This document shows positions 1 to 9,214 of a stretch of DNA of 64,000 bases, one piece after another. The notes below the pieces were generated by a model that made no database searches, was not told where the DNA came from, and saw nothing but the letters and a program-made list of their open reading frames with translations. Each line of letters opens with the position of its first letter. The stretch's first letter is position 1. Position numbers and translations under genes: made by a program. Source of the stretch: Myxacorys californica WJT36-NPBG1 (GTDB lineage Bacteria > Cyanobacteriota > Cyanobacteriia > Leptolyngbyales > Leptolyngbyaceae); assembly GCA_019359315.1 (NCBI GenBank), contig JAHHHO010000017.1, positions 28,574 through 92,573 on the forward strand, written 5' to 3'.

Positions 1-164
1 ACCCCAAATACGGAAAAATCATGGTTCGGACAAAGCGCTATAAAGCGCACGATGAAGAAAACAAATGCAAAATGGGCGATCGCGTCCGTATTCTGGAAAC
101 TCGCCCTCTGAGCCGTACTAAGCGCTGGGCTGTTGCCGAAATTCTAAGCAGTTCCAAGATCTAA
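1..164 (+). CDS. rpsQ: 30S ribosomal protein S17 (5' truncated by window edge)
   Basis: The reading frame enters from the left edge and stops with TAA at 162-164. It encodes the last 53 residues of S17, including the stretch [18 protein letters not shown] typical of the S17 OB fold, which binds 16S rRNA early in 30S assembly. The next gene, rplN, follows after 17 bp, as expected for the spc region. The N-terminal part lies outside the window. Identification rests on family knowledge plus position. Confidence 0.93.
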   Translation, partial: PKYGKIMVRTKRYKAHDEENKCKMGDRVRILETRPLSRTKRWAVAEILSSSKI

Positions 165-181
165 GGTCGCCGGAGGCGGAC

Positions 182-550
182 ATGATTCAACAAGAAAGTT
201 ACTTAAATGTGGCAGACAACAGCGGTGCACGCAAACTAATGTGCATCCGCGTAGTGGGCGGCGGTAATCGCCGTTACGCCGCTGTAGGAGATGTCATCGT
301 CGCCGTTGTCAAAGATGCCCTACCCAATATGGCAGTCAAAAAATCGGATGTGGTCAAAGCCGTGGTCGTGCGGACGAAAAAAACGATTCGTCGCGATAGC
401 GGTATGAGCATTCGGTTTGATGATAATGCCGCCGTGATTATCAACCAAGACGGCAACCCTAGAGGTACCCGTGTCTTTGGTCCGGTTGCGCGTGAATTGC
501 GCGATAAGAACTACACCAAAATCGTTTCCTTGGCTCCGGAGGTGCTGTAA
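182..550 (+). CDS. rplN: 50S ribosomal protein L14
   Basis: This 122-residue protein begins [20 protein letters not shown], the classical L14 opening, and has the family's usual length. L14 binds 23S rRNA and contributes to an intersubunit bridge. A strong Shine-Dalgarno (GGAGGCGG) ends just before the ATG. The stop codon overlaps the rplX start by one base (TAATG), so translation is probably coupled. It lies inside the spc ribosomal cluster. Confidence 0.98.
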   Translation: MIQQESYLNVADNSGARKLMCIRVVGGGNRRYAAVGDVIVAVVKDALPNMAVKKSDVVKAVVVRTKKTIRRDSGMSIRFDDNAAVIINQDGNPRGTRVFGPVARELRDKNYTKIVSLAPEVL

Positions 551-897
551 TGGCGACGAAAAAGAAGACCGTCACCCGTCACAGAATGCATGTGAAAAAG
601 GGCGATACGGTGCAAGTGATTGCAGGTAACGATAAAGGCAAAGTCGGTGCGATCGAAGAAGTGTTTCCCAAAACCAGCAAAGTGCTGATTAAAGGGGTAA
701 ACGTTAAAACAAAGCACATTAAGCCTCAAGGCGAAGGTGAATCCGGGCGGATTGAGACCCTAGAGTTTCCGATTCACAGCTCCAATGTAATGCTGTATTC
801 CGAGAAGCAAAAGGTCAGAAGCCGCGTCTGCTACACCTTTACCGAAGACGGTCGTAAGGTGCGAATGCTGAAGAAAACAGGCGAGATCATTGACTAG
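550..897 (+). CDS. rplX: 50S ribosomal protein L24
   Basis: The 115-residue product carries the KOW motif near residues 15-40 ([19 protein letters not shown]), which identifies L24, an assembly-initiator protein of the 50S subunit. The ATG overlaps the rplN stop by one base. A 60-bp gap separates it from rplE. Length and position match cyanobacterial L24. Confidence 0.98.
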   Translation: MATKKKTVTRHRMHVKKGDTVQVIAGNDKGKVGAIEEVFPKTSKVLIKGVNVKTKHIKPQGEGESGRIETLEFPIHSSNVMLYSEKQKVRSRVCYTFTEDGRKVRMLKKTGEIID

Positions 898-957
898 CTT
901 CAGCCCCAATACTCTCTATAGCTCCCTGACCAAGCCCAGGGAAAGGATTAAATCAGT

Positions 958-1503
958 ATGGCGACAGGACTAAAAGCGATCTACCAAGATAAGGTCGTTC
1001 CAACGATGATGGAACAGTTCAATTATGAGAACATCCATCAGGTTCCGAAGCTCGTGAAAATCACGGTGAACCGGGGTTTGGGAGAAGCCTCCCAAAATGC
1101 CAAGGCGCTAGAAGCTTCGGTAGCAGAAATTGCAACCATTACAGGGCAAAAGCCAGTCGTAACCAGAGCCAAAAAAGCGATCGCAGCGTTTAAACTCCGC
1201 GAGGGAATGCCCGTCGGAGTCATGGTAACGCTGAGAAGCGATCGCATGTATGCCTTTATGGATCGCCTGGTGAATCTTGCCTTACCTCGCATTCGCGACT
1301 TTCGTGGCATCAGTCCGAAAAGTTTTGACGGTCGAGGAAACTATACGCTCGGTCTGAGAGAACAGTTGATTTTCCCAGAAATCGAATACGACAGTATCGA
1401 TCAGATTCGCGGCATGGACATTTCAATCATCACTACTGCAAATACTGACGAAGAAGGTCGTGCCCTGCTCAAGGAATTGGGTATGCCTTTCCGGGACAAC
1501 TGA
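958..1503 (+). CDS. rplE: 50S ribosomal protein L5
   Basis: The 181-residue protein shows L5 hallmarks such as [35 protein letters not shown] and the C-terminal [15 protein letters not shown]5 binds 5S rRNA and forms part of the central protuberance. The leader upstream contains GGAAAGGATTAA as a possible ribosome-binding region. rpsH follows after 21 bp with no rpsN (S14) between them, the order expected in cyanobacteria. Confidence 0.98.
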   Translation: MATGLKAIYQDKVVPTMMEQFNYENIHQVPKLVKITVNRGLGEASQNAKALEASVAEIATITGQKPVVTRAKKAIAAFKLREGMPVGVMVTLRSDRMYAFMDRLVNLALPRIRDFRGISPKSFDGRGNYTLGLREQLIFPEIEYDSIDQIRGMDISIITTANTDEEGRALLKELGMPFRDN

Positions 1504-1524
1504 TGCAGCATCACAGAGGAAACT

Positions 1525-1926
1525 ATGGCAGCTAACGACACAATTTCAGACATGCTGACGCGCATCCGAAACGCGAGCTTGGCGCGGCATCAAACAACAG
1601 AGATTCCGGCAACTCGCATGACTCGCAGCATTGCCCAAGTGCTAAAAGCAGAAGGATTTATTGGCGACGTTGAGGAAGTTGGCGAAGGCGTCAAGCGCAA
1701 CATCGTCCTCACCCTCAAGTACAAAGGCAAAACCCGCAAGCCGATCATCACCGCCTTGAAGCGTGTTTCTACTCCAGGACTGCGAGTTTACTCCAACACC
1801 AAGGATTTGCCACGCGTGTTAGGCGGCATTGGAATTGCGATCGTCTCTACGTCAAGCGGCGTGATGACAGATCGCGACGCTCGGCGGTCGGGTGTGGGTG
1901 GCGAAGTCCTCTGCTATGTCTGGTAA
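1525..1926 (+). CDS. rpsH: 30S ribosomal protein S8
   Basis: The product has 133 residues, begins [17 protein letters not shown] and ends with the conserved [11 protein letters not shown], both diagnostic for S8. S8 binds the central domain of 16S rRNA and in many bacteria also controls the spc operon by binding its mRNA; that control is not visible here. A Shine-Dalgarno (AGAGGAAA) precedes the ATG. Confidence 0.98.
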   Translation: MAANDTISDMLTRIRNASLARHQTTEIPATRMTRSIAQVLKAEGFIGDVEEVGEGVKRNIVLTLKYKGKTRKPIITALKRVSTPGLRVYSNTKDLPRVLGGIGIAIVSTSSGVMTDRDARRSGVGGEVLCYVW

Positions 1927-2000
1927 AGAAGGTTGTTGTCGCAGTTTACTAGAGCAACCATAAAAGAAGTCAGCAGAAACAGTCAAACGAGGAATCAGCT

Positions 2001-2549
2001 ATGTCTCGGATTGGAAAACGTCCTATCCCCATTCCCGCCAAAGTCACGGTCACAATCGACGGGCAACACGTCACGGTCAAAGGACCGAAAGGTGAACTCT
2101 CACGGGTTTTGCCCCCTGAAGCCATTGTTGTGATGGAAGGAGACACGATTACGGTGACTCGCCGTGATGAATCTCGCGCCGCTCGTCAGCGTCACGGATT
2201 GTGTCGCACCTTAGTTGCCAACATGGTAGATGGCGTATCTCAAGGCTTTCAGCGCAAGCTTGAAATTCAAGGGGTCGGCTATCGGGCGGCAGTTCAAGGA
2301 AAAAATTTGAATCTCAACATGGGGTACAGCCATCCTGTGTTGATCGAGCCACCAGACGGCATTCAGTTTGTAGTTGAAAACAATGTCAACGTCACGGTGA
2401 CCGGAATCGACAAGGAAATTGTTGGTAACACTGCCGCTAAGATTCGTGCCGTTCGTCCGCCTGAACCCTATAAAGGCAAAGGCATTCGCTATGCGGGTGA
2501 AGCGGTTAGACGCAAAGTTGGTAAGGCTAGTGGTAAAGGGAAGAAGTAA
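2001..2549 (+). CDS. rplF: 50S ribosomal protein L6
   Basis: The 182-residue protein opens [15 protein letters not shown] and ends with the conserved [13 protein letters not shown] region followed by a basic GKASGKGKK tail. L6 binds domain VI of 23S rRNA near the factor-binding site. An AGGAATCAG ribosome-binding region lies just upstream. rplR starts 3 bp after the stop, so translational coupling is likely. Confidence 0.98.
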   Translation: MSRIGKRPIPIPAKVTVTIDGQHVTVKGPKGELSRVLPPEAIVVMEGDTITVTRRDESRAARQRHGLCRTLVANMVDGVSQGFQRKLEIQGVGYRAAVQGKNLNLNMGYSHPVLIEPPDGIQFVVENNVNVTVTGIDKEIVGNTAAKIRAVRPPEPYKGKGIRYAGEAVRRKVGKASGKGKK

Positions 2550-2552
2550 ACT

Positions 2553-2915
2553 ATGAAATTAAGTCGTCGAGATTCTGTTCGTCGTCGTCACAGCCGCATT
2601 CGCCGTTCCCTCTCTGGCACACCGGAGCGTCCCCGGATGGCTGTATTTCGGTCCAATCAGCACATTTATGTGCAGGTGATTGACGATGTCGCTCAAAGTA
2701 CATTAGTTTCTGCTTCTACAGTCGATAAAGACCTCAAGGAGGAGCTGAAATCGGGTTCAAACTGCGATGCTTCAGTAGCAGTAGGCAAACTAATTGCAGA
2801 GCGGGCGAAGGCGAAGGGGATCGATCAAGTCGTGTTTGATCGGGGCGGAAACCTGTATCACGGTCGTGTGAAAGCGTTAGCAGACGCCGCTCGTGAAGCG
2901 GGCTTAAATTTCTAG
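2553..2915 (+). CDS. rplR: 50S ribosomal protein L18
   Basis: The 120-residue protein shows an Arg-rich N-terminus ([19 protein letters not shown]), the [18 protein letters not shown] segment and the C-terminal [24 protein letters not shown], all typical of L18. L18 carries 5S rRNA into the 50S subunit together with L5. The start lies 3 bp after rplF and the stop 13 bp before rpsE. Confidence 0.98.
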   Translation: MKLSRRDSVRRRHSRIRRSLSGTPERPRMAVFRSNQHIYVQVIDDVAQSTLVSASTVDKDLKEELKSGSNCDASVAVGKLIAERAKAKGIDQVVFDRGGNLYHGRVKALADAAREAGLNF

Positions 2916-2928
2916 GAGAACTTGAATC

Positions 2929-3450
2929 ATGGCAAAGGCTAGAAAAGAAAAGCGCACCCGTGAAAAGGAAAGCGACTGGCAAGAGCGCGTTGTGCAGATC
3001 CGTCGAGTGACCAAAGTGGTCAAGGGTGGTAAAAAGCTCAGCTTCCGTGCGATCGTTGTGGTCGGAAACGAGCGCGGTCAAGTCGGCGTTGGCGTTGGTA
3101 AAGCGGCAGACGTGATCGGCGCAGTGAAGAAAGGTGTGGCGGACGGCAAGAAGCACTTGGTTGAAGTGCCACTCACCAGAGCCAATTCGATTCCTCACCC
3201 CGCAACTGGTGCAGGCGGTGGCGCGAAAGTGATGATGCGCCCGGCGGCTCCGGGTACGGGGGTAATTGCTGGGGGTGCGGTACGCACAGTGCTTGAGTTG
3301 GCTGGCGTGAAGAATATTCTCGCAAAACAACTCGGTTCTGATAATCCGCTTAACAACGCTCGTGCAACGGTCACGGCATTGGACAATCTGCGTACCCTTC
3401 AGGATGTAGCTGAAGAGCGTGGCATTCCGGTTGAAAACCTTTATGGCTAA
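2929..3450 (+). CDS. rpsE: 30S ribosomal protein S5
   Basis: The 173-residue protein contains the S5 double-stranded RNA-binding segment ([20 protein letters not shown]) and the glycine-rich [14 protein letters not shown] loop involved in decoding fidelity. The ribosome-binding site AGGAGAA precedes the ATG. No rpmD (L30) gene follows, which is usual in cyanobacteria. rplO begins after 59 bp. Confidence 0.98.
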   Translation: MAKARKEKRTREKESDWQERVVQIRRVTKVVKGGKKLSFRAIVVVGNERGQVGVGVGKAADVIGAVKKGVADGKKHLVEVPLTRANSIPHPATGAGGGAKVMMRPAAPGTGVIAGGAVRTVLELAGVKNILAKQLGSDNPLNNARATVTALDNLRTLQDVAEERGIPVENLYG

Positions 3451-3509
3451 AGCGTGTTACAAAATGCGCTATCCAATCCGTTTGTAAACACTTACCCGAA
3501 GCGAACATC

Positions 3510-3962
3510 ATGAGAATAGAAGATGCTCAACCCCAAAAGGGGTCAACAAAGCGCGGTCGTCGGGTCGGTCGGGGAATCGCGGCGGGACAGGGGGCAAGCT
3601 GCGGTTTTGGCATGAGAGGTCAGAAATCCCGTTCTGGTCGCCCGACTCGACCTGGATTTGAAGGAGGACAAACGCCACTTTATCGTCGTTTGCCGAAGTT
3701 GAAGTACTTTACGGTAATCAATGCCAAAGAGTATTCCATTGTCAACGTTGAAGATTTGGCTGAGCTACCTGCTAATGCTGAAGTCACCCTAAAATCATTG
3801 CTTGAAGCGGGAATTTTGACGAGCGATCGCGCTCCGCTTAAAGTTTTGGGGAACGGCGATCTGTCTGTAGCGCTGAAGGTGAGAGCCGCAGCATTTACAT
3901 CTGGTGCTCGCGCTAAAATTGAGGCAGCAGGCGGAAGCTGTGAAGTTGTGACTGGAGCATAA
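3510..3962 (+). CDS. rplO: 50S ribosomal protein L15
   Basis: The product has 150 residues with the L15 glycine/arginine-rich N-terminal extension ([20 protein letters not shown]) and the [17 protein letters not shown] motif. L15 is a late-assembly 50S protein whose extended tail contacts 23S rRNA. It sits directly before secY, as in most spc operons. Confidence 0.98.
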   Translation: MRIEDAQPQKGSTKRGRRVGRGIAAGQGASCGFGMRGQKSRSGRPTRPGFEGGQTPLYRRLPKLKYFTVINAKEYSIVNVEDLAELPANAEVTLKSLLEAGILTSDRAPLKVLGNGDLSVALKVRAAAFTSGARAKIEAAGGSCEVVTGA

Positions 3963-4128
3963 TTTCACCTAACTCTAAGACACCCCTTAAAATGTGCGTG
4001 GTGAAGTCGTCCTTCTGTGCCGTTCTGGTTGAGGGACGTTTTGCCGTTCTAAGATTATTTCATCTGCAATTCTGCTAATCGTACTGTCATTAAGAACATC
4101 CGAATTTAATGTAAGAGGTACACCCTTC

Positions 4129-5433
4129 ATGGTCGTTAGTCGAGATAAAACGCCCAGTGCACAGGAAACCTTTGCTCAGATGGCACAAGCCTCTGGGTTG
4201 AGGGGTCGTCTCCTGTTGACGATCGGGGCACTCATCCTGGTTCGTTTAGGAATCTTCATTCCGATTCCGGGCATCGATCGGGCGGCATTTTCTGCCAGCA
4301 TCGCAAGTAATAGCGCCTTGGGCTTCTTGGACTTGTTCGCAGGCGGCGGTCTGAAAACCCTCGGTATTTTTGCCCTTGGTATTCTGCCATTTATTAACGC
4401 ATCAATTATTCTACAATTGCTCACGGCTGCCATCCCGGCTCTAGAGGACTTGCAGAAGAATGAAGGTGAGGCCGGACGCCGCAAAATTTCCCAAATTACC
4501 CGCTATGTTGCTGCCGCTTGGGCTGTTATTCAAAGCACGCTGTTGACTGTCGGATTACTCAAGCCATTTGCGGAACAGTGGGGACCTGCTTTCGTTGTTG
4601 AGACGGTTCTGGCACTTTCGGCCGGCTCAATGTTTGTCATGTGGATTGGCGAACTGATTACAGAACGCGGGATTGGCAACGGGGCATCACTGCTGATCTT
4701 TCTAAACATTGTCTCGTCATTGCCGCAGTCGCTAGGGAGAACCTTCGACTTGGCGCAGACGGGCGATCGTACCATTGTTGGGGGTATCGTCGTTCTGTTG
4801 CTCGTCTTTCTAGCAATGGTTGTTGGCATCGTTTTCGTTCAAGAAGGCACTCGCCGGATTCCGATTATCTCGGCTCGTCGTCAGGTTGGGCGTCGCCAGT
4901 ATATGGAAAGAAGCAGTTATCTACCATTGCGCCTCAACCAGGGCGGCGTGATGCCAATTATTTTTGCCTCTACCGTTCTGACGCTACCGGCGTTGATTGC
5001 TAACTCGTTTAGAAATAACGTCACGGTTGCCCAGTTTGCCAATTTCTTCAGCCCAACATCATGGTTCTACAACATTCTGTATCTCGTGATGATCTTGTTC
5101 TTCAGTTATTTCTACGCGTCGCTGGTCGTTCAACCAGAGGACATGTCGAAGAACTTAAAGAAAATGGGGTCAAGCATTCCGGGCATTCGTCCTGGAAAGG
5201 CGACAACAGAATATATTGAGCGTGTTTTAAACCGTTTGACCTTCTTGGGTGCTATCTTCTTAGGGGTCGTCGCGATCGTTCCAACGGTGATTGAAACTGC
5301 AACGAAAGTCCCTACATTTCAAGGCTTCGGAGCAACCTCACTGTTGATTTTGGTAGGGGTTGCGATCGATACGGCGAAACAGATTCAAACCTATGTGATT
5401 TCTCAGCGATATGAAGGAATGGTGAAACAATAG
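4129..5433 (+). CDS. secY: Preprotein translocase subunit SecY
   Basis: The 434-residue integral membrane protein has about ten hydrophobic segments and SecY hallmarks such as IPIPGIDRAAF, the plug-region sequence GLKTLGIFALGILPFINASI and QNEGE-like KNEGEAGRRKI. SecY forms the protein-conducting channel with SecE and SecG; in cyanobacteria it serves both plasma and thylakoid membranes. The 166-bp leader is long for this cluster and may hold its own promoter, though none is clear. The stop overlaps the adk GTG start by one base. Confidence 0.98.
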   Translation: MVVSRDKTPSAQETFAQMAQASGLRGRLLLTIGALILVRLGIFIPIPGIDRAAFSASIASNSALGFLDLFAGGGLKTLGIFALGILPFINASIILQLLTAAIPALEDLQKNEGEAGRRKISQITRYVAAAWAVIQSTLLTVGLLKPFAEQWGPAFVVETVLALSAGSMFVMWIGELITERGIGNGASLLIFLNIVSSLPQSLGRTFDLAQTGDRTIVGGIVVLLLVFLAMVVGIVFVQEGTRRIPIISARRQVGRRQYMERSSYLPLRLNQGGVMPIIFASTVLTLPALIANSFRNNVTVAQFANFFSPTSWFYNILYLVMILFFSYFYASLVVQPEDMSKNLKKMGSSIPGIRPGKATTEYIERVLNRLTFLGAIFLGVVAIVPTVIETATKVPTFQGFGATSLLILVGVAIDTAKQIQTYVISQRYEGMVKQ

Positions 5434-5981
5434 TGGCGCGACTGATTTTTCTAGGACCACCGGGAGCCGGAAAGGGTACACAATCGAAAATCTTGGCAGA
5501 CTCTCATTCGATTCCGCACATCTCGACCGGAGAAATTTTGCGGGAGGCAGTGACGAGTCAAACGCCGCTAGGCATGAAGGCTCAACGCTACATGGAACGG
5601 GGTGAACTTGTGCCTGACCAACTAGTTGTTGACCTGATTCAAGAACGGCTAGATAAGCCCGATACTCAATCTGGCTGGATTCTCGATGGTTTTCCTCGAA
5701 ATGTCATTCAAGCTCAGATCCTAGACTTTATCCTGAGCAAGCTCAGTCATGACTACGATCGCGTGATCAATCTCGACGTTCCGGATGAGACGCTGGTAGC
5801 TCGGTTGCTCAGCCGCGGTCGCAAGGACGATAACGAAGAGGTAATTCGGCGGCGTCTGGAGGTCTATCGCGATCAAACGGCTCCTCTAATCAGCTATTAC
5901 GAGTCACGTGAAAAGCTTGTGACAGTTGATGGTAATCAGTCGATGGAGGCGGTTTCCTCGGCATTGAATAATCTCGCTTAA
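5433..5981 (+). CDS. adk: Adenylate kinase (short form)
   Basis: This 182-residue enzyme interconverts ATP plus AMP and two ADP. The P-loop GPPGAGKGT is at residues 8-16, and the AMP-binding region includes ISTGEILREAV and GFPRN. The length indicates the short class without the inserted Zn-binding LID, common in cyanobacteria. It starts with GTG overlapping the secY stop (TAGTG), so translation is probably coupled. A terminator-like hairpin follows at 6011-6046. Confidence 0.97.
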   Translation: MARLIFLGPPGAGKGTQSKILADSHSIPHISTGEILREAVTSQTPLGMKAQRYMERGELVPDQLVVDLIQERLDKPDTQSGWILDGFPRNVIQAQILDFILSKLSHDYDRVINLDVPDETLVARLLSRGRKDDNEEVIRRRLEVYRDQTAPLISYYESREKLVTVDGNQSMEAVSSALNNLA

Positions 5982-6010
5982 AGTCTCGCTTAGAGTTGAA
6001 ATAGAAAATC

Positions 6011-6046
6011 AAACTGGCTAGGATGCAACATTCTCAGCCAGTTTTT
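6011..6046 (+). terminator. Probable intrinsic terminator between adk and infA
   Basis: The arms AAACTGGCT (6011-6019) and AGCCAGTTT (6036-6044) are perfectly complementary. The loop contains a further short stem (GGATG with CATTC, including one G-U pair), and the right arm runs into TTTTT. This is the best intrinsic-terminator candidate inside the ribosomal cluster and implies that infA has its own promoter. Confidence 0.7.
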
Positions 6047-6110
6047 GATTGAGCATCGCATCATTTTCGAGTACGGACATCCCGGATGTTGAATCACTGC
6101 TGAAAATCAA

Positions 6111-6141
6111 TTTAATGATCTACACTCAAATAGGGTATGAT
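6111..6141 (+). promoter_or_regulatory. Possible promoter for the infA-rpmJ unit
   Basis: TATGAT at 6136-6141 is a good -10 match, but the only -35 candidate, TTTAAT at 6111-6116, is weak and the 19-bp spacing is long. It lies between the terminator after adk and the infA start, where a promoter is expected. No transcript data support it here. Confidence 0.35.
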
Positions 6142-6173
6142 TTGACCCCACCTGTATTTGGAGGAATTTCCGT

Positions 6174-6404
6174 TTGTCTAAACAAGATCTAATTGAGATG
6201 GAAGGTACGGTTGTTGATTCCCTGCCCAACGCTATGTTCCGCGTTGATTTAGACAATGGATTCAACGTCCTCGCCCACATCTCAGGCAAAATTCGTCGTA
6301 ACTACATCAAGATTCTTCCCGGCGATCGCGTCAAAGTCGAACTGACGCCCTACGACCTCACAAAAGGTAGAATTACTTATCGCCTCAAAAATAAAGGCAG
6401 ATAA
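6174..6404 (+). CDS. infA: Translation initiation factor IF-1
   Basis: The 76-residue S1-type OB-fold protein begins [20 protein letters not shown] and contains [20 protein letters not shown], near-universal in IF-1. IF-1 binds the ribosomal A site during initiation. The start is a TTG at 6174 with a GGAGG ribosome-binding site at 6160-6164, 9 bp upstream. No alternative ATG would preserve the conserved N-terminus. Confidence 0.96.
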   Translation: MSKQDLIEMEGTVVDSLPNAMFRVDLDNGFNVLAHISGKIRRNYIKILPGDRVKVELTPYDLTKGRITYRLKNKGR

Positions 6405-6506
6405 ACGCTCCATTGATCACAAAATATGCCAGATAGCAAGATATCTTTGACAAATGCTATAAAAAATTGTTAGGATGCTGTGTTTGTAGCGTTGCCGGAA
6501 TTAGGC

Positions 6507-6620
6507 ATGAAAGTTCGAGCATCAGTCAAACCGATTTGTGAGAAATGCCGCGTCATTCGTCGTCGCGGTCGCGTCATGGTGATCTGCTCTAACCCCAAGC
6601 ACAAACAGCGTCAAGGTTAG
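6507..6620 (+). CDS. rpmJ: 50S ribosomal protein L36
   Basis: This 37-codon gene encodes [20 protein letters not shown] followed by a basic tail ending KHKQRQG. Two cysteines in CEKC plus later Cys and His residues form the zinc ribbon of the C-plus form of L36. It lies between infA and rpsM, the usual place in cyanobacteria and plastids. A strong hairpin follows the stop. Confidence 0.96.
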   Translation: MKVRASVKPICEKCRVIRRRGRVMVICSNPKHKQRQG

Positions 6621-6636
6621 GCAGTCAAAGATTGGC

Positions 6637-6673
6637 CGCCTGCTGCAAGAAGGAGTTGCTCTTGCAGCAGGCG
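6637..6673 (+). promoter_or_regulatory. Strong hairpin after rpmJ without T tract
   Basis: A perfect 14-bp inverted repeat has arms CGCCTGCTGCAAGA (6637-6650) and TCTTGCAGCAGGCG (6660-6673) around a 9-nt loop. No run of T follows, so it looks more like an RNA-processing, pausing or 3'-end-protecting stem than a classical terminator. It separates rpmJ from the rpsM leader. Confidence 0.6.
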
Positions 6674-6690
6674 CTTCGAGTTGTTCACGG

Positions 6691-6730
6691 AGTGTTGTTC
6701 ACACAATTTAAGTGTTGTTCACACAATTTT
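6691..6730 (+). repeat. 20-bp tandem duplication in the rpsM leader
   Basis: AGTGTTGTTCACACAATTTA at 6691-6710 is repeated at 6711-6730 with one mismatch in the last base. It lies between the rpmJ hairpin and the rpsM ribosome-binding site, so it falls in the untranslated leader. GTTGTTCAC also occurs just upstream at 6680-6688. Confidence 0.85.
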
Positions 6731-6759
6731 AAGTCATCACACGTTAGGGAGATACGAGC

Positions 6760-7143
6760 GTGGCACGGATTGCCGGGGTAGACCTGCCTCGCGATAAGCG
6801 GGTTGAAATTGGTCTGACATATATTTTTGGAATTGGACTTACACGCGCCCAGGAAGTAATCGCAAAAACAGGCGTTAACCCAGATACTCGCGTGAAGGAT
6901 CTGAGTGATGCTGATGTCGCGGCGCTTCGGGAAGCGGTTGAAGGGGGCTATCAAATTGAAGGGGATTTGCGACGATTTGAATCGTTGAACGTCAAGCGAT
7001 TGATGGACATCGGGTGCTATCGCGGTCGTCGTCATCGAATGGGTTTACCAGTACGAGGTCAAAGAACCCGGACAAATGCCCGGACTCGTCGCGGCGGTCG
7101 TCGCACCGTTGCTGGTAAGAAGAAAGCACCAGGTAAGAAATAA
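6760..7143 (+). CDS. rpsM: 30S ribosomal protein S13
   Basis: The 127-residue protein starts [20 protein letters not shown] after the initiator and ends with the basic [20 protein letters not shown] tail, both S13 signatures. S13 lies in the 30S head and contacts the P-site tRNA. The start is GTG at 6760 with AGGGAG at 6746-6751. A stem-loop at 7149-7190 separates it from rpsK. Confidence 0.98.
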   Translation: MARIAGVDLPRDKRVEIGLTYIFGIGLTRAQEVIAKTGVNPDTRVKDLSDADVAALREAVEGGYQIEGDLRRFESLNVKRLMDIGCYRGRRHRMGLPVRGQRTRTNARTRRGGRRTVAGKKKAPGKK

Positions 7144-7148
7144 TGGAT

Positions 7149-7190
7149 AGCTGCCACGAGACGCTTTTTGTGAGTCTGCTTGTGGCAGCT
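7149..7190 (+). promoter_or_regulatory. Hairpin between rpsM and rpsK
   Basis: AGCTGCCAC (7149-7157) pairs with GTGGCAGCT (7182-7190), and three further pairs including one G-U extend the stem to 12 bp. The right arm is followed by TTCCC rather than a T run, so termination would be inefficient at best. It may be a processing or attenuation stem. Confidence 0.55.
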
Positions 7191-7253
7191 TTCCCTGAGT
7201 TTATAGAGAAACAATTCAACATTTTCCTCGATCGACGTACTTGAGAATTTGAC

Positions 7254-7649
7254 ATGGCAAGACAACCAGCACGGAAAACGGGACCGCGTAAGGCAAAGAA
7301 AAATGTGCCGAGCGGTGTAGCGCATATTCAGTCCACCTTCAACAATACGATCGTGACCATTTCGGATGTTCAAGGAGAAGTGATCTCTTGGGCGTCCGCT
7401 GGGTCAAGTGGTTTCAAAGGAGCGAAAAAAGGGACGCCATTCGCGGCTCAAACTGCTGCCGAAGCTGCCGCGCGCCGAGCGATGGATCAGGGAATGCGCC
7501 AACTTGAAGTCATGGTGAGCGGACCTGGTGCAGGACGAGAAACTGCGATCCGGGCATTGCAAGGCTCTGGAATAGAAATTACTTTGATTCGCGATGTTAC
7601 CCCCATTCCGCATAACGGTTGCCGTCCGCCCAAGCGTCGCCGAGTCTAA
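7254..7649 (+). CDS. rpsK: 30S ribosomal protein S11
   Basis: The 131-residue product contains [17 protein letters not shown], the [17 protein letters not shown] loop and the C-terminal [18 protein letters not shown], all diagnostic for S11. S11 lies on the 30S platform and supports mRNA and tRNA positioning. rpoA follows in the classical alpha-operon order. Confidence 0.98.
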   Translation: MARQPARKTGPRKAKKNVPSGVAHIQSTFNNTIVTISDVQGEVISWASAGSSGFKGAKKGTPFAAQTAAEAAARRAMDQGMRQLEVMVSGPGAGRETAIRALQGSGIEITLIRDVTPIPHNGCRPPKRRRV

Positions 7650-7776
7650 GGATCGCCCGTTGCAAAAGGGCTAGCCGTGTTTGTTTTATTTTGCTGATAT
7701 TTAGCAGCGAAACTCAGTTTCGGAGTCATAACAGAGGGCGTTGACCCTCGCAACGAAGGAAAAGGGAGGTTACTCC

Positions 7777-8715
7777 GTGGCACAGTTTCAGGTTGAATGT
7801 GTAGAGTCTAGTTCAGAGAACGACCAGAGCCAATATAGCCGATTTGTCTTAGAACCCCTCGATCGGGGTCAAGGAATGACCGTCGGTAATGCGCTGCGTC
7901 GAGTGCTGCTTTCTAATTTAGAAGGCGCTTCGGTGACCGCCATTAGAATTGCAGGCGTCACTCACGAATTTGCGACCGTTCCAGGTGTTCGAGAAGATGT
8001 GTTAGACATCATGCTGAACATGAAGAAGTTGGTATTCAAAACCTTTTCTTCCCAGCCTCATATTGGTCGTTTGTTGGTGCAGGGTCCGGCAACAGTGACC
8101 GCTGAGCAGTTCGATGTGCCCTCGGAAATTGAGATTGTTGATCCTGATCAATACATTGCCACCCTTTCCGCTGGGGCAACCCTGGAAATGGAGTTTCGGA
8201 TTGAGAAAGGAAAAGGCTATCGCGGCGTCGAGAAAATTCGCGATGAAACGGCGATGGACTTTCTGCAAATTGACTCTGTATTTATGCCTGTGCGGAAAGT
8301 AAACTACAGTGTTGAAGATGGTCGGGTCGGCGGAACGCTTGAAAAAGACCGCTTGATCATGGAAATCTGGACAAACGGCAGCATGACTCCGCAAGAAGCG
8401 CTGAGTCAAGCCGCTAATATTCTGGTAGACCTGTTTAATCCTCTTAAGGATATTACCTTTGAGCCATCAGATGATGACTCGGCTTCAGATGACCATCCTG
8501 AAAGCCAAATTCCGATTGAAGAGTTGCAGCTTTCGGTGCGGGCTTACAACTGCCTGAAGCGCGCTCAAATCAACTCAGTCGCTGACTTGCTCGACTACAG
8601 CCAAGAAGACTTGCTAGAGATTAAGAACTTTGGTGCAAAGTCGGCAGAGGAAGTGGTCGAAGCCCTGCAACAGCGGTTGGGGATCACCTTGCCTCACTCG
8701 AAGTCTGCAAGCTGA
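7777..8715 (+). CDS. rpoA: RNA polymerase alpha subunit
   Basis: The start is placed at GTG 7777 because GGGAGG at 7764-7769 lies 7 bp upstream and the protein then begins AQFQVECVES, the usual cyanobacterial RpoA N-terminus; an upstream in-frame TTG at 7741 lacks this support. The 312-residue protein has the assembly domain (GNALRRVLLSNLEGASVTAI) and a C-terminal domain of about 70 residues with the helix-hairpin-helix region KNFGAKSAEEVVEAL. That domain binds UP elements and activators. Confidence 0.97.
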   Translation: MAQFQVECVESSSENDQSQYSRFVLEPLDRGQGMTVGNALRRVLLSNLEGASVTAIRIAGVTHEFATVPGVREDVLDIMLNMKKLVFKTFSSQPHIGRLLVQGPATVTAEQFDVPSEIEIVDPDQYIATLSAGATLEMEFRIEKGKGYRGVEKIRDETAMDFLQIDSVFMPVRKVNYSVEDGRVGGTLEKDRLIMEIWTNGSMTPQEALSQAANILVDLFNPLKDITFEPSDDDSASDDHPESQIPIEELQLSVRAYNCLKRAQINSVADLLDYSQEDLLEIKNFGAKSAEEVVEALQQRLGITLPHSKSAS

Positions 8716-8718
8716 GTA

Positions 8719-8795
8719 GTCAAGGATAGAAGGAGGATGAGGCATATAAGGAGAGTAGGGAAGACGCTGCAACCGCAGTTTATTTCTACCTTGAC
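8719..8795. repeat. Imperfect inverted repeat between rpoA and rplQ
   Basis: GTCAAGGATAGAA (8719-8731) is complementary to TTCTACCTTGAC (8784-8795) apart from one extra base, giving a long imperfect stem. Purine-rich GGAGGATGAGG inside and CTCATCCC downstream resemble other gap repeats in this window. It is probably a miniature repeat rather than a gene. Confidence 0.5.
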
Positions 8796-8856
8796 TTAAC
8801 TCCTCGTCTCTCATCCCTTCCCCTCCAGTCAAACCTTATTTTCATAACAAACTATC

Positions 8857-9207
8857 ATGCGTCACCGTTGCCGAGTCCCTATGTTGGGCAGACCTGCGGA
8901 TCAGCGCAAAGCCCTCCTCCGAGCGCTCACGACTGAACTGATTCGCAATGGTCGAATTACTACGACCAAAGTCCGTGCTAAAGCTGTCCGCTCTGAAGCG
9001 GAAAAAATGATTACGCTAGCGAAAGACGGCTCTTTGTCGGCTCGTCGTCAGGCGATGGGCTATATCTACGACAAGCAGCTTGTTCACGCGCTGTTTGAGC
9101 AAGCTCCGGAGCGCTACGGTGCTCGTGAGGGCGGCTACACCCGGATTTTAAGAACGGTGAGTCGTCGAGGCGATAACGCAGATATGGCAATCATTGAATT
9201 GACCTAA
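8857..9207 (+). CDS. rplQ: 50S ribosomal protein L17
   Basis: The 116-residue protein begins [20 protein letters not shown] and contains [20 protein letters not shown], matching L17 of usual bacterial length. L17 lies near the peptide tunnel exit. The preceding 141-bp gap contains an imperfect inverted repeat. truA starts 7 bp after the stop. Confidence 0.98.
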   Translation: MRHRCRVPMLGRPADQRKALLRALTTELIRNGRITTTKVRAKAVRSEAEKMITLAKDGSLSARRQAMGYIYDKQLVHALFEQAPERYGAREGGYTRILRTVSRRGDNADMAIIELT

Positions 9208-9214
9208 TTGCAGT

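Noticed and set aside
2734..3330. Long minus-strand frame opposite rplR-rpsE
   Set aside because: It is antisense to two clear ribosomal protein genes and has no family match.
7741..7776. TTG start for rpoA giving a longer protein
   Set aside because: The GTG at 7777 has a strong ribosome-binding site and matches the family N-terminus.
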